The notes below the pieces were generated by a model. The model was not told where the DNA came from and did no database searches. It was given only the letters and a program-made list of their open reading frames with translations. Source: G020354785 sp964521285 (GTDB lineage Bacteria > Bacteroidota > Bacteroidia > Bacteroidales > UBA10428). Taken from it: 64,000 nucleotides of DNA. The stretch spans positions 186,001-250,000 of the forward strand of contig CAZFQS010000002.1 in the NCBI GenBank assembly GCA_964521285.1, in the 5' to 3' direction. Shown piece by piece: positions 27,438 to 36,472 of the stretch. The translations under genes and the position numbers were made by a program. Within the stretch, counting starts at the first letter, position 1. The number at the start of each line of letters is the position of its first letter.

Positions 27438-28709
27438 ATGAAAAATTACGGAATTATATTGTTACATTTATTACTTGTATTTTTACTTTATCAATTATTT
27501 TGTTTTACAGGTATTATAAATGGATTTCCTGATAATACCAATCTGGTAGTCTTTGATGTGGGGTGGTATAAAACGATTATTGATGAAGGCTATGTGTTTG
27601 TAAAATTTTCACAAACCAACCTGGCATTTTTCCCATTCTTTCCCTACTTGTGGAAATTTACCCGGTTATCTGCTGTTGGTATTAGTATAATTAATTTAGG
27701 ATTTACTCTCATTGGCTTTACATTAATTAACAGGTTTTACTCTTTCAAAACATGGGAGATGCTTGTATTTCTGTCAATTCCAAGTTTGTTTTTTTGTTTT
27801 GTTCCGTATTCAGAAGCATCATTTTATTTATTTTCGGCTATTCTACTGCTCGGATTATATAAAGAATCCAAAATACTAATACTTATCGGATTATTCCTAA
27901 CAGGAATAACAAGGTCAGCAGCAATAATATTTTTACCGGCTATTATTTTCACTGAGCTTATAAATTGTAATATTAAGAAAGAAAGAATTGCTGATACAAT
28001 TAAGAACATTAGTATGTATTTCAGCGTAATATTATTAAGTTTATTAGTAGTGGCCTTTATTCAGTGGACTCAAACCGGTAAATGGTTCTATTTTATCAAA
28101 GCACAGAAGTATTGGGATAATACAATTAGGTTACCGGCATTACCATTGACCACAACAAATCCGCATCGGCAACTGTGGTTAGATGGAAGCGCACTGATTC
28201 TTGGCATTTTTGCTTTAATTCAGTCAATTATTATTTTCTACAAGTGGATATATTTAAAATTCAACTTTATTGTAAATAAAGCTTTTGCATTTTCACTGGT
28301 TTATTTATCTCTGGTGACCTTATTCACCTTGTTTACCCATACTAAAGATAATATGGGACGAACATCTATTTATAGTCAAAACAGGTTTATATTTGCTACA
28401 CCATTCTTTATTGTTTTTATCCTGCATTATATTCGTGATAAAACATTAAGAAATAAGGATCTACTAACAATAATACCTGTTATTGTATTAATAAGTATAT
28501 CTTTTGGTGCTTTTAATTTACTGATTAATTTTGATAAATATTTATTATTCAATATATTATTTATGCTTATATATACAGGCCTGTATCTGATGATCTTGTT
28601 TAAGGTCAGTATCCTTAGTAAATTTTGGTTGTTAGGAATTTATACTTTAAACACTATCTTCCAGGTATATATGTATAATTTATTTATAAATGAACAATTT
28701 GCAGGATAA
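27438..28709 (+). CDS. GT-C membrane glycosyltransferase resembling PIG-V mannosyltransferases
   Basis: A multi-spanning membrane protein of 423 aa. The first periplasmic loop contains FDVGWYKTIIDEGY (about 39-52), with an acidic residue followed by WY, and then NLAFFPFFPYLWKF. This is the pattern of GT-C glycosyltransferases of the PIG-V type, where the loop Asp is catalytic and the donor is polyprenyl-phosphate linked. Another conserved-looking stretch, TGITRSAAIIFLPAIIF, follows near residue 155. About eleven helices are predicted by eye. In this locus it may add a sugar to the polymer on the periplasmic side. It lacks a soluble domain. Family placement is moderate and the sugar is unknown. 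Confidence 0.6.
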   Translation: MKNYGIILLHLLLVFLLYQLFCFTGIINGFPDNTNLVVFDVGWYKTIIDEGYVFVKFSQTNLAFFPFFPYLWKFTRLSAVGISIINLGFTLIGFTLINRFYSFKTWEMLVFLSIPSLFFCFVPYSEASFYLFSAILLLGLYKESKILILIGLFLTGITRSAAIIFLPAIIFTELINCNIKKERIADTIKNISMYFSVILLSLLVVAFIQWTQTGKWFYFIKAQKYWDNTIRLPALPLTTTNPHRQLWLDGSALILGIFALIQSIIIFYKWIYLKFNFIVNKAFAFSLVYLSLVTLFTLFTHTKDNMGRTSIYSQNRFIFATPFFIVFILHYIRDKTLRNKDLLTIIPVIVLISISFGAFNLLINFDKYLLFNILFMLIYTGLYLMILFKVSILSKFWLLGIYTLNTIFQVYMYNLFINEQFAG

Positions 28710-28739
28710 CTTGGAGTATTTATTAAAACCCTCGATATA

Positions 28740-29645
28740 GTGAAAAAAGTAGCGATACTGATACCTGTTCATAATAGATTATCATATACTCAGAAATGCC
28801 TGAGATCACTGAGTAATGAGATTGAACATCTTAATTCAACAGATATCGGATTTAAAATCATTGTTATAGATGATGGTTCAACTGACGGCTCTTCAGAATT
28901 TATTACACAAAATTATCCTGATGTTATTTTATTACATGGTAATGGTAGTTTATGGTGGAGTGGAGCGATTAATAAAGGAGCTGAATATGCTTTGAAAGAA
29001 TTGGATTCTGATTATATACTATTATGGAATAATGATATTAATACCAATCCTGAATATTTTGAGAATATTGTTAAGATTATATTAAGCACGGATGATAAAA
29101 CAATCATCGGTTCAAAAATTTATCGTGATGATAACTCAAATATAATTTGGTCTGCAGGAGGTATATTTAATCCAAAGACTGGTGAAAAATATATGATTGG
29201 TTTTAATAAAGAAGATGCTGAGGAATTCAATAATGCAATAGAATGTGACTGGCTTACAGGAATGGGAACACTTATACACAGAAAGGTTATAGAAAAAATT
29301 GGTTATTGGAACGATAAGTTATTCCGACAATATTATGGTGACTGTGATTTTACATACAGAGCTAAATTAGGAGGATTTAAAATAGCTGTTTCCCCTGAAC
29401 TTAAAATTTGGAATGATACAATAAGTTCGGGTTTAAAACATCAAAATAAAATAAAATATATGATCCGCTCTTTACATGATATTAAATCTATTTACAATAT
29501 TAAAGATAACTTTAATTTTTATAGATTATATTCTGAATCAGTATTTGCATATAAACCTTTGTTTGTTATGTATTTTAAATATATTGGAGGATTTATAAAA
29601 TGGAAATTACTCGGTCTGTTAGGTATTAAAAAAAAACTTGATTAG
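28740..29645 (+). CDS. Family 2 glycosyltransferase, GTG start
   Basis: A GT-A fold glycosyltransferase of 301 aa. Motifs are AILIPVHNRLSYTQKCLRSL at the N-terminus, IDDGSTDG at 43-50, the acceptor-region pattern NGSLWWSGAINKG (68-80) and WNND (96-99) in the DxD position. ECDWLTGMGTLIHRKV and FRQYYGDCDFTYRAK match the later part of the GT2 fold, where the acidic residues bind acceptor. The GTG at 28740 is required: the only later ATG codons in frame would remove the nucleotide-binding half. These motifs are found in rhamnosyl- and galactofuranosyl-type GT2 enzymes, but the donor cannot be fixed. The gene follows its neighbour by 30 bases. Confidence 0.85.
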   Translation: MKKVAILIPVHNRLSYTQKCLRSLSNEIEHLNSTDIGFKIIVIDDGSTDGSSEFITQNYPDVILLHGNGSLWWSGAINKGAEYALKELDSDYILLWNNDINTNPEYFENIVKIILSTDDKTIIGSKIYRDDNSNIIWSAGGIFNPKTGEKYMIGFNKEDAEEFNNAIECDWLTGMGTLIHRKVIEKIGYWNDKLFRQYYGDCDFTYRAKLGGFKIAVSPELKIWNDTISSGLKHQNKIKYMIRSLHDIKSIYNIKDNFNFYRLYSESVFAYKPLFVMYFKYIGGFIKWKLLGLLGIKKKLD

Positions 29646-29667
29646 TTAAAATTTTCTTGTATTTATA

Positions 29668-30684
29668 ATGAAACACGTATACTTCTATCCGAATAAACCA
29701 ATTAGTAATCCATATGCTGAGAATATGATTAATTCTCTTTCACAGCATTATAATTTCATTAATTTAAAAAGTCCCTCAAAAACAGGAATATTCGATATTT
29801 TAAAATATATAAAAAAGACTGATTACGTCTTTCTTAACTGGATAGAAGATTTAGCCAATGGAAAAGGAGGTATAATACAAAGTCTTTTTTTTATTTTTAT
29901 TTTAAAAATATTAAAAATTAGAAGAATAAATATTATATGGACATTACACAATAAAGCTTCTCATTTTAGTAATTATCTGCTTATAAAAAGAATACTGAAA
30001 AAAGTATTAATAAAAAACAGCGATTTTATATTGACGCATTCAACAGAAGGGATAGATTATGCTAATAATTTAGCGAGGGGCAGGACTTTAAATATTAAAT
30101 ATCTACCGCACCCGGTAAAAACAAAAAAATTAGGTAAAGAACCTGAAGTAAAATATGATATTATTATTTGGGGAAATATATTACCTTACAAGGGCATAGA
30201 TAAGTTTCTGGAACACCTGTTTAGCAAGAATTATCAGAATAAATATAAAATATTAATTGTCGGACATTCAGATTCTGAGTACTATTTAAACAAGTTAAAA
30301 AAATTTGAAAATAAAAATATTATTATTGACAACAGGTTTATAAACGAAAGTGAGTTAATTGAACTTATAAGAAGTTCAAAAATTGTATTATTTACCTATC
30401 TAAAAACCAGTGTTTTAAGTTCAGGTGCTTTAATGGATTCCCTGGGATTAGGACCTGAAGTAATTGGGCCCGACATCGGGACATTCACAGAACTGGCGAA
30501 TCAGAAAATTATCCATACATATAATAATTACGATGAACTTATAACATTAATTGATGAATTGCTTAAGAAAAAAATAACAGACAATTTAAAAGTTAAGAAT
30601 TTTATAGAAGCAAATTCATGGGAAAATTTCGCAAGGAAATTTCATAATTGGATTAAGGAAAATAGAAATAATATCAGAAAATAA
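29668..30684 (+). CDS. GT-B fold glycosyltransferase
   Basis: A 338-aa GT-B fold protein likely to add one sugar of the repeat unit. The N-terminus MKHVYFYPNKPISNPYAENMI leads into a Rossmann domain with IIWTLHNKASHF and ILTHSTEGIDYA, patterns seen in GT4-like enzymes. The C-terminal domain has YLPHPVKTKKL, IIIWGNILPYKGIDKFL (the strand-turn at the start of the nucleotide-binding half) and SSGALMDSLGLGPEVIGPDIGTF, a loop for donor phosphate binding. The gene starts 22 bases after the previous stop and is rich in Lys, Ile and Asn codons, like the next seven genes. Precise family number, donor and linkage are uncertain. Confidence 0.75.
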   Translation: MKHVYFYPNKPISNPYAENMINSLSQHYNFINLKSPSKTGIFDILKYIKKTDYVFLNWIEDLANGKGGIIQSLFFIFILKILKIRRINIIWTLHNKASHFSNYLLIKRILKKVLIKNSDFILTHSTEGIDYANNLARGRTLNIKYLPHPVKTKKLGKEPEVKYDIIIWGNILPYKGIDKFLEHLFSKNYQNKYKILIVGHSDSEYYLNKLKKFENKNIIIDNRFINESELIELIRSSKIVLFTYLKTSVLSSGALMDSLGLGPEVIGPDIGTFTELANQKIIHTYNNYDELITLIDELLKKKITDNLKVKNFIEANSWENFARKFHNWIKENRNNIRK

Positions 30685-30700
30685 TAAATATAATTTAAAG

Positions 30701-31843
30701 ATGATAAAGGCATTAATTGTTCAAAGGGTTATGCTTCATTATCGTATAGATCTGTTTGGAAGGATTGCAAACATATCTGGTATAGATCTGATTTTAATCC
30801 ATGGCAGAAATATTAAAAACAGCAAATTTGTAAATTATGAGGGTGAAGTAAGCTTTAAACATAAACAACTAACAACTTTAATTTATAGCAGTAATAACAA
30901 ACATCTAGTAATCTTTCCATTCATAATCTTCCATTTGATAAAACATAAACCCGATATTATTATTACTGAGGGTGAATCAAATATGTTAAATAATATAATG
31001 GTTTATTTATACTCACTTTTTTCCAAGGTTAAAATTGTCTGGTGGGGTTTAGGATTAATACCAGGATATAAAGAGAGTTTGTTCCAGAGATTATATAGGC
31101 CATTTATGATTAAATTTTTTAAAAGGGCATCCTATATAATAGGTTATTCGAATTATAGTAAAGATTATTATTCAAATTTTATAAATAGTGATAAAATATT
31201 AATTGCACATAACTGCCTGGATAATGATAAAATCGATAACGAGATTAATAAATTTAAAAATTCCGTTAAACATGTAAAAAACAAATATAATTTAAATGAT
31301 AAATTTGTTATAATCTATGTTGGTGGTTTTCAAATCACTAAAGGTGTTGACAGGCTGATTAAAGCATATAGTATTATTAAGAAAAAGTATCCTAAAACCG
31401 CCCTTTTAATTGTTGGGAAAAGTGAAGGTAAACAAGAGCTGCTTAATATAATTAATGAATTAAAAATTAACGATATACACTTCGCTGGAAAACAAATTAA
31501 CGAAATAAGCAAATATTTCTTATCAGCTGACTTATTTGTTTTACCTGGCTTGGGAGGGTTGTCAATTTATCATGCTATGGTTCACAGCTTACCGGTTATC
31601 TCAGCAAGTGCCGATGGTACAGAAAGAGACCTCATTAGAGATGGTTTTAATGGTTATATATTACAAAATGCGAATATTGATGAGTTAGTTTATAAAATAA
31701 AAAACTTTTTAAAATATAAGGATTTAAGCACTAAAATGGGCTTAAACTCAAGAAAAATAGTAGATGAAGAAATTAATATCCATAAAATGGTAAGCGTTTT
31801 TCAGCATGCTATTGAAAACAGTATGGATAAATGTTTACCTTAA
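30701..31843 (+). CDS. Family 4 glycosyltransferase
   Basis: A 380-aa GT-B fold transferase. The N-terminal domain carries MLHYRIDLFGRIANISGIDL and KPDIIITEGESNMLNN. The C-terminal domain has the standard GT4 strand IYVGGFQITKGVDRLIKAYSIIKKKYPKTALLIVGKSEG and the donor-binding region LPGLGGLSIYHAMVHSLPVISASADGTERDLIRDGFNGYIL. The final Lys/Asn-rich helix follows. It should act in the cytoplasm on lipid-linked intermediates. It is separated by 16 bases from the preceding transferase and ends 16 bases before the CapA-like gene, so it is in the same transcript. Donor sugar and linkage are not determinable. Confidence 0.85.
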   Translation: MIKALIVQRVMLHYRIDLFGRIANISGIDLILIHGRNIKNSKFVNYEGEVSFKHKQLTTLIYSSNNKHLVIFPFIIFHLIKHKPDIIITEGESNMLNNIMVYLYSLFSKVKIVWWGLGLIPGYKESLFQRLYRPFMIKFFKRASYIIGYSNYSKDYYSNFINSDKILIAHNCLDNDKIDNEINKFKNSVKHVKNKYNLNDKFVIIYVGGFQITKGVDRLIKAYSIIKKKYPKTALLIVGKSEGKQELLNIINELKINDIHFAGKQINEISKYFLSADLFVLPGLGGLSIYHAMVHSLPVISASADGTERDLIRDGFNGYILQNANIDELVYKIKNFLKYKDLSTKMGLNSRKIVDEEINIHKMVSVFQHAIENSMDKCLP

Positions 31844-31859
31844 TCAGTGTAACCAAGTT

Positions 31860-32996
31860 ATGAAAGAATATAATTTTTATTTTGTTGGCGATATAATGTT
31901 TGATTGGCAAATTCGAAAAAATATAGAAAAATACGGAACATCCCATCCTTTTCAGGCCATTCCTGCAGGCTTATTTAAAAACGGCATTTTGATCGGTAAT
32001 CTCGAGACCACAATATCTGATAATACTCTTAAACCTCTTAAATATAAAAATGATAAAATCATATCTCCGGTTTATGCTCTGGACAGTTTAAAAAATCTGG
32101 GAATACAAATGGTTTCCATTGCAAATAATCATATCTACGATTATGGCAGGGAAGGCTTAACAGATACAATCAAAAACCTTGAGGAGCAAAAAATAAATTA
32201 TATTGGTGCAGGTAAAAACAAAGATGATGCGAATAGTATCAAAAAAATAGAAATTAGTGGCTGGAAAACAGGATTACTTGCCCGTACATTTACTTGTGAA
32301 GCTGCAAATTCAAAATTCAAAAATGATGAACCACAGGCAGCAGAGCTCAATAGAAATCAACTTTTAACTAATATTAATAGTATAAAAAACAAGTATGATC
32401 TGCTGATTATAATATTGCATTTTGGTTTCGAATATTGCGAATATCCGATGTTTGAAGATGTCGTGTTTTGCAGAAAACTTGTGGATGCAGGAGCTGATAT
32501 TATTGTAGGTCATCATCCTCATGTTGTACAGGGAATAGAAAAATATAAAAACGGAATAATAGCATACAGCCTGGGTAATTTTCTTTTTGATACATCAGAT
32601 ACAGATGACAAAAGAGTGAATGAGAGCTTTATTTTGAATATTAAAATCAAGATTAACAAGAACAAAAGAGATATGGGTTATTTTATATTTCCTGCCACAA
32701 ATTCAGGCAACGGACAGGTCTTATTAGTAGAAGGAACCAGAAAAGAAATATTTCTTGACAAGGTAAAAAAACTTTCATCAAAGTTAAATGATAAGAATTA
32801 TAAAGAATTCTCACAAAAAGAGAATACAAAAATTATATATAAAATAAGAAAAGAGGAAATAATAAAATATTTAAAAAAAGGTAATATAATATACTTAGGT
32901 AAGAAAATTAAAAATATAAAACCGATTCATCTTAAACTCTTTATAAATAACATAATCAAACCTTTTAAAAAAATAAAAAATATAATAATTTTATAA
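31860..32996 (+). CDS. CapA-family (PGA_cap) phosphoesterase-fold protein
   Basis: A 378-aa protein of the CapA/PGA_cap family with a calcineurin-like fold, known from poly-gamma-glutamate capsule loci. I start at the ATG at 31860 (MKEYNFYFVGDIMFDWQ); an ATG at 31806 would overlap the previous gene and adds an unlike N-terminus. Metal-site-like motifs are FVGDIMFD, GNLETTIS, SIANNHIYDYGREG, ILHFGFEYCEYP, GHHPHVVQGIE and YSLGNFLFD. No signal peptide is seen, so it is probably cytoplasmic. The Lys-rich C-terminal tail (about 250 onward) is poorly conserved. Members occur in many polysaccharide loci beside PaaK-like and heparinase-like genes, as here; the biochemical role is not settled. Confidence 0.85.
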   Translation: MKEYNFYFVGDIMFDWQIRKNIEKYGTSHPFQAIPAGLFKNGILIGNLETTISDNTLKPLKYKNDKIISPVYALDSLKNLGIQMVSIANNHIYDYGREGLTDTIKNLEEQKINYIGAGKNKDDANSIKKIEISGWKTGLLARTFTCEAANSKFKNDEPQAAELNRNQLLTNINSIKNKYDLLIIILHFGFEYCEYPMFEDVVFCRKLVDAGADIIVGHHPHVVQGIEKYKNGIIAYSLGNFLFDTSDTDDKRVNESFILNIKIKINKNKRDMGYFIFPATNSGNGQVLLVEGTRKEIFLDKVKKLSSKLNDKNYKEFSQKENTKIIYKIRKEEIIKYLKKGNIIYLGKKIKNIKPIHLKLFINNIIKPFKKIKNIIIL

Positions 32997-32998
32997 TT

Positions 32999-34381
32999 AT
33001 GCTTTTTTTAAAGAATATAATTGAGAACAGGTATATAGTACTGACTAAAAGAGCGCTGGTAAACATTAGATACTATTTAAAGGAACTCAAGGTTATTAAA
33101 AAGACTGAATTTCTTAGTGCGGCAGAAATAAAAAATTTTCAGATTAAAAAAATTAAGGAATTGTTGATTTATGCTCAAAAAAATGTTCCATATTACAGGG
33201 AATTATTTAAAAAAATCAGATTTAATCCTGAAGAATTCAAGGATATAAAAGATATAAAGAAAATTCCATGCCTTACTAAAGATACAATAACAGATAATAT
33301 AAACGATTTAATTGCCACTAATGTGTCAAAAAGGCATCTGAAACATACTATTACAGGGGGATCCACAGGTAGAATGCCAATGGATTTCTATCTTGATAAG
33401 AGAAAATCATCAACAATTGAGTTAGCTTACCTTAAATATTTCTGGAATCGTGTTGGGTATAAATTATACGACAGGTGTATTGTTTTACGTGGTGAAATAT
33501 TAAGTAATATCGTTGAAGGGAAAAAGTACTGGAAAATGAATCATATTGTTAACTGGCTAACAATGTCGTCTTTTCAGTTAAACGATAATACATATGAACT
33601 ATATATAAACAAAATAAATAAGTTCAGGCCCAGATTTATAATAGCATATCCTTCTGTAATTTATTCTTTTGCAAAATATTATAAATTCGGTAATATACCT
33701 CCTCCTGATTCACTTAAAGCAATAATATGTTCCTCAGAAACTTTATATGACTGGCAAAGAGAATTTATTACGAGTATATTTAAGGTGAGGACATATTCAT
33801 ATTACGGCTTATCAGAGAAGTGTTGTATTGCAGCTGAATGTGAAAATTCAACTCATTATGAGTTTGCTCCTCAATATGGATTTGTTGAATTACTTAACAG
33901 AGACGGTGAATGGTGCACAGAAGAAGATGAGAAAGGAGAAATTGTTGCAACAGGTTTTAATAGTCACTCCTTCCCCTTTATAAGATATAGAACTGAAGAT
34001 GTCGGCGTTAATACAAAAATACAAAGTGATCATAACAGAAATTGGTTTACAATAAAAAGAATTGAGGGCAGGATACAGGAGTTTTTTGTGGATAAATTTA
34101 ATTCCAGCGTAACATTTACATGTTCCGATGAAATGTTCTGGAACGTATTAAATAAAGTCAGTGCATATCAATATATTCAGAATGAGCCGGGTAAAGTAAC
34201 TCTGAATTTAGATGTTAAAGAAATTCTGACAGACGAAGAATTGTTAGATATAAAACGAACATTTAACGAATACTTCCCAAATATTGAATTGGCTATAAAA
34301 ATAGTTAAAGATATTCCAAAAACCAGGAGCGGAAAATTCAGATATTTAATTCAAAACCTGCCAGTGCGCGCAATCCGGTAA
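32999..34381 (+). CDS. PaaK/CapK-like adenylate-forming enzyme
   Basis: A 460-aa cytoplasmic protein of the phenylacetate-CoA ligase (ANL) family, a group that adenylates a carboxylic acid. Motifs are HTITGGSTGRMPMDFY (phosphate-binding loop, about 114-129), YGLSEKCCIAAECE (adenine site) and RYRTEDVGV (the conserved Asp of the ribose site), then IKRIEGRIQEFFVD, and finally KIVKDIPKTRSGKFRY with a lysine after SG as in the A10 motif. It is three bases from the CapA-like gene and ten from the heparinase-like gene, so these three are tightly linked. In a polysaccharide locus it may activate an acid for transfer to a sugar amine, or the carboxylate of a uronic acid; the substrate is not phenylacetate by context. 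Confidence 0.85.
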   Translation: MLFLKNIIENRYIVLTKRALVNIRYYLKELKVIKKTEFLSAAEIKNFQIKKIKELLIYAQKNVPYYRELFKKIRFNPEEFKDIKDIKKIPCLTKDTITDNINDLIATNVSKRHLKHTITGGSTGRMPMDFYLDKRKSSTIELAYLKYFWNRVGYKLYDRCIVLRGEILSNIVEGKKYWKMNHIVNWLTMSSFQLNDNTYELYINKINKFRPRFIIAYPSVIYSFAKYYKFGNIPPPDSLKAIICSSETLYDWQREFITSIFKVRTYSYYGLSEKCCIAAECENSTHYEFAPQYGFVELLNRDGEWCTEEDEKGEIVATGFNSHSFPFIRYRTEDVGVNTKIQSDHNRNWFTIKRIEGRIQEFFVDKFNSSVTFTCSDEMFWNVLNKVSAYQYIQNEPGKVTLNLDVKEILTDEELLDIKRTFNEYFPNIELAIKIVKDIPKTRSGKFRYLIQNLPVRAIR

Positions 34382-34391
34382 TTATTATCAG

Positions 34392-36329
34392 ATGTTTAAG
34401 TGGTATATTAGTCGGCTCAAAACAATGTCCATTTCCGAATTATGGTTCAGGACAAATCAAATAATAAAAAATGAAATTCAAAAAAGAAAATATTACAGAT
34501 ATATTCCACATATTAATGACTATTCAGTTACAGGTGAAATAAATATACTACCAGAAATTGATTTGAAAAAAATTGAATTCCCTGGTAAAATAAAAATTTT
34601 CGGAATTGAATTTGATTATACCAGATATATCAACTGGCATCTGGATATCAGTTCCAATAAAACATTTCCCTGGATTTATTCTAAAGATATTAATATAAGA
34701 ACCGAAAAATACGGGAGTGCCAAATTCGTCTGGGAAATAAACAGGATGTTGTTTCTTCCATGGATATGTCTGAATTACAAAATTTCAGGAAATATCAAGT
34801 ATTTAAAGCTGTTTCAAAACATTATCAAAAGCTGGGCTGAACAAAATCCATATCTGCTGGGTATTAACTGGAACAGTAATATTGAGATAAACATACGGCT
34901 AATTAACTGGGCATTTTGCTGGGAAATACTGGATGCTGCCAGTCTAATTAATAAAGACCCCGAATTTAATAAATTTGTGTTTGAAAAATGGCTCCCGCTA
35001 ATATATCTTCATTGTAAATATTCTTACTCAAACCCTTCAAAATTCTCATCAGCAAATAACCATCTTATCTCTGAGTATGCAGGATTATTTATAGCTACAT
35101 CACTGTGGAAATTTAAAAAATCAGCAAAGTGGAATAATTATGCAAAATCAGGATTAGAAAAAGAAATTCATAAACAACATTCAGAAAATGGCGTTAATAA
35201 AGAAGAAGCTGCTGAATATATACAATTTGTCACTGACTTTTTTTTAATTTCCTATTTTGTTGGTATAAAATCAAACAATCCTTTCTCTGAAAAATATTAC
35301 CAAAAACTAAAAAAAATAATCTATTATATATATGACATGCTTGACGGCAAAGGTAATTTTCCCCAGTATGGAGATGAAGATGATGGCAAAGTAATATTAC
35401 TAAGTACCAAATCAGGTTTTAATAATTTTAAATCAATACTGACAACCGGGGCAGTCTTATATACTGATCCTCTACTAAAATCCAAATCAAACGGATTTGA
35501 TTTAAAAAATATGTTACTCCTTGGTAAAGAAGGCCAAAAATTATTTGATTCTTTAAAAAATGTTCCTGTTAAAATAAAATCAACTTTTTATGAGAAAGAA
35601 GGACATTTTATAATGAAAGAAGTGAAAAATAACAAAGAGATTTATATACATTTTAATGCTGGTCCAACTGGTTATTTATCTACTGCTGCACATGGCCATG
35701 CTGATGCACTTAGTTTTATTATGCATCTTAATGGAAAACCCTTTTTCATTGATTCGGGGACTTATACATATCATACAAATCCTGAATGGAGAAAATATTT
35801 TGTTGGTACACTCTCACATAATACCATTCGCATAAATGAAGAAAACCAGGCATTGTATGTTGGTCCGACTTTATGGTTAAATCATTACAGAACAAAACTT
35901 ATTAAATCTTATACTGACGAAACAACCGACCAAATCATAGCATTCCATAATGGTTATAAAAACATCGGAGTAATTCATCAGAGAAAATTAATATTTGATA
36001 AAGAAAAAGGGATTATTTATCTGAACGATAATATAATTATTACCCGCAGGAGAAAATATTTAATTGAAATACTTTTTCACTTACATCCTTCGGTTAATAT
36101 TAAATCAATTGAAAAAAATATTCTTAAGCTATATGATAAAACAGGGAATGAAGTTCTTTTCAAATCAGATAAAATATTAAACATGAATGTTATCAAAGGA
36201 AAACTCCAGCCCAAATTAGGGTGGTACTCACCTTCATTTTACCAGAAAACACCCACTAACACAATTTATAATTCAATATCAGCAGAAAATACGTGTTCAT
36301 TCAGCACAGAGATTAAAATTCTTAATTAA
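34392..36329 (+). CDS. Heparinase II/III-family (alginate-lyase-like) protein
   Basis: A 645-aa protein with the two-part fold of heparinase II/III and PL-type alginate lyases. The alpha-toroid N-terminal part (about 60-350) contains WEINRMLFLPW, NWNSNIEINIRLINW and FSSANNHLISEYAG, with N222-N223-H224 at the family's catalytic position. The C-terminal beta-sandwich (about 390-640) contains AAHGHADALSFIMHLNGKPF with His434 and His436, followed by DSGTYTYHTNPEWR and SHNTIRIN. These residues correspond to those used for lyase action on uronic-acid polymers. No signal peptide is visible at the N-terminus (MFKWYISRLKTM), so whether it acts outside the cytoplasm is unclear. Next to polymerisation genes, such enzymes are thought to edit or clear the polymer. 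Confidence 0.87.
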   Translation: MFKWYISRLKTMSISELWFRTNQIIKNEIQKRKYYRYIPHINDYSVTGEINILPEIDLKKIEFPGKIKIFGIEFDYTRYINWHLDISSNKTFPWIYSKDINIRTEKYGSAKFVWEINRMLFLPWICLNYKISGNIKYLKLFQNIIKSWAEQNPYLLGINWNSNIEINIRLINWAFCWEILDAASLINKDPEFNKFVFEKWLPLIYLHCKYSYSNPSKFSSANNHLISEYAGLFIATSLWKFKKSAKWNNYAKSGLEKEIHKQHSENGVNKEEAAEYIQFVTDFFLISYFVGIKSNNPFSEKYYQKLKKIIYYIYDMLDGKGNFPQYGDEDDGKVILLSTKSGFNNFKSILTTGAVLYTDPLLKSKSNGFDLKNMLLLGKEGQKLFDSLKNVPVKIKSTFYEKEGHFIMKEVKNNKEIYIHFNAGPTGYLSTAAHGHADALSFIMHLNGKPFFIDSGTYTYHTNPEWRKYFVGTLSHNTIRINEENQALYVGPTLWLNHYRTKLIKSYTDETTDQIIAFHNGYKNIGVIHQRKLIFDKEKGIIYLNDNIIITRRRKYLIEILFHLHPSVNIKSIEKNILKLYDKTGNEVLFKSDKILNMNVIKGKLQPKLGWYSPSFYQKTPTNTIYNSISAENTCSFSTEIKILN

Positions 36330-36365
36330 GATAATCTGCCATTGATGGAAAAAATGTAATTGTCA

Positions 36366-36387
36366 ATCAAAATGTATTCATTTTGAT
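36366..36387 (+). terminator. Perfect nine-base hairpin after the heparinase-like gene
   Basis: ATCAAAATG (36366-36374) pairs with CATTTTGAT (36379-36387) around a TATT loop, 37 bases after the stop codon. No long T run follows, so a weak terminator or an operator for the dehydrogenase gene at 36473 are both possible. Confidence 0.4.
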
Positions 36388-36472
36388 GTAATCTTTTATG
36401 TATATTTAATCACTGAAAATAAACTAATTAGTTAATATTTACATTTAATTATCATTAACAATATTATCATTT

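Noticed and set aside
31806..31859. Upstream start of the CapA-like gene
   Set aside because: It would overlap the previous gene and adds an unlike N-terminus; the ATG at 31860 begins directly at the conserved first strand.
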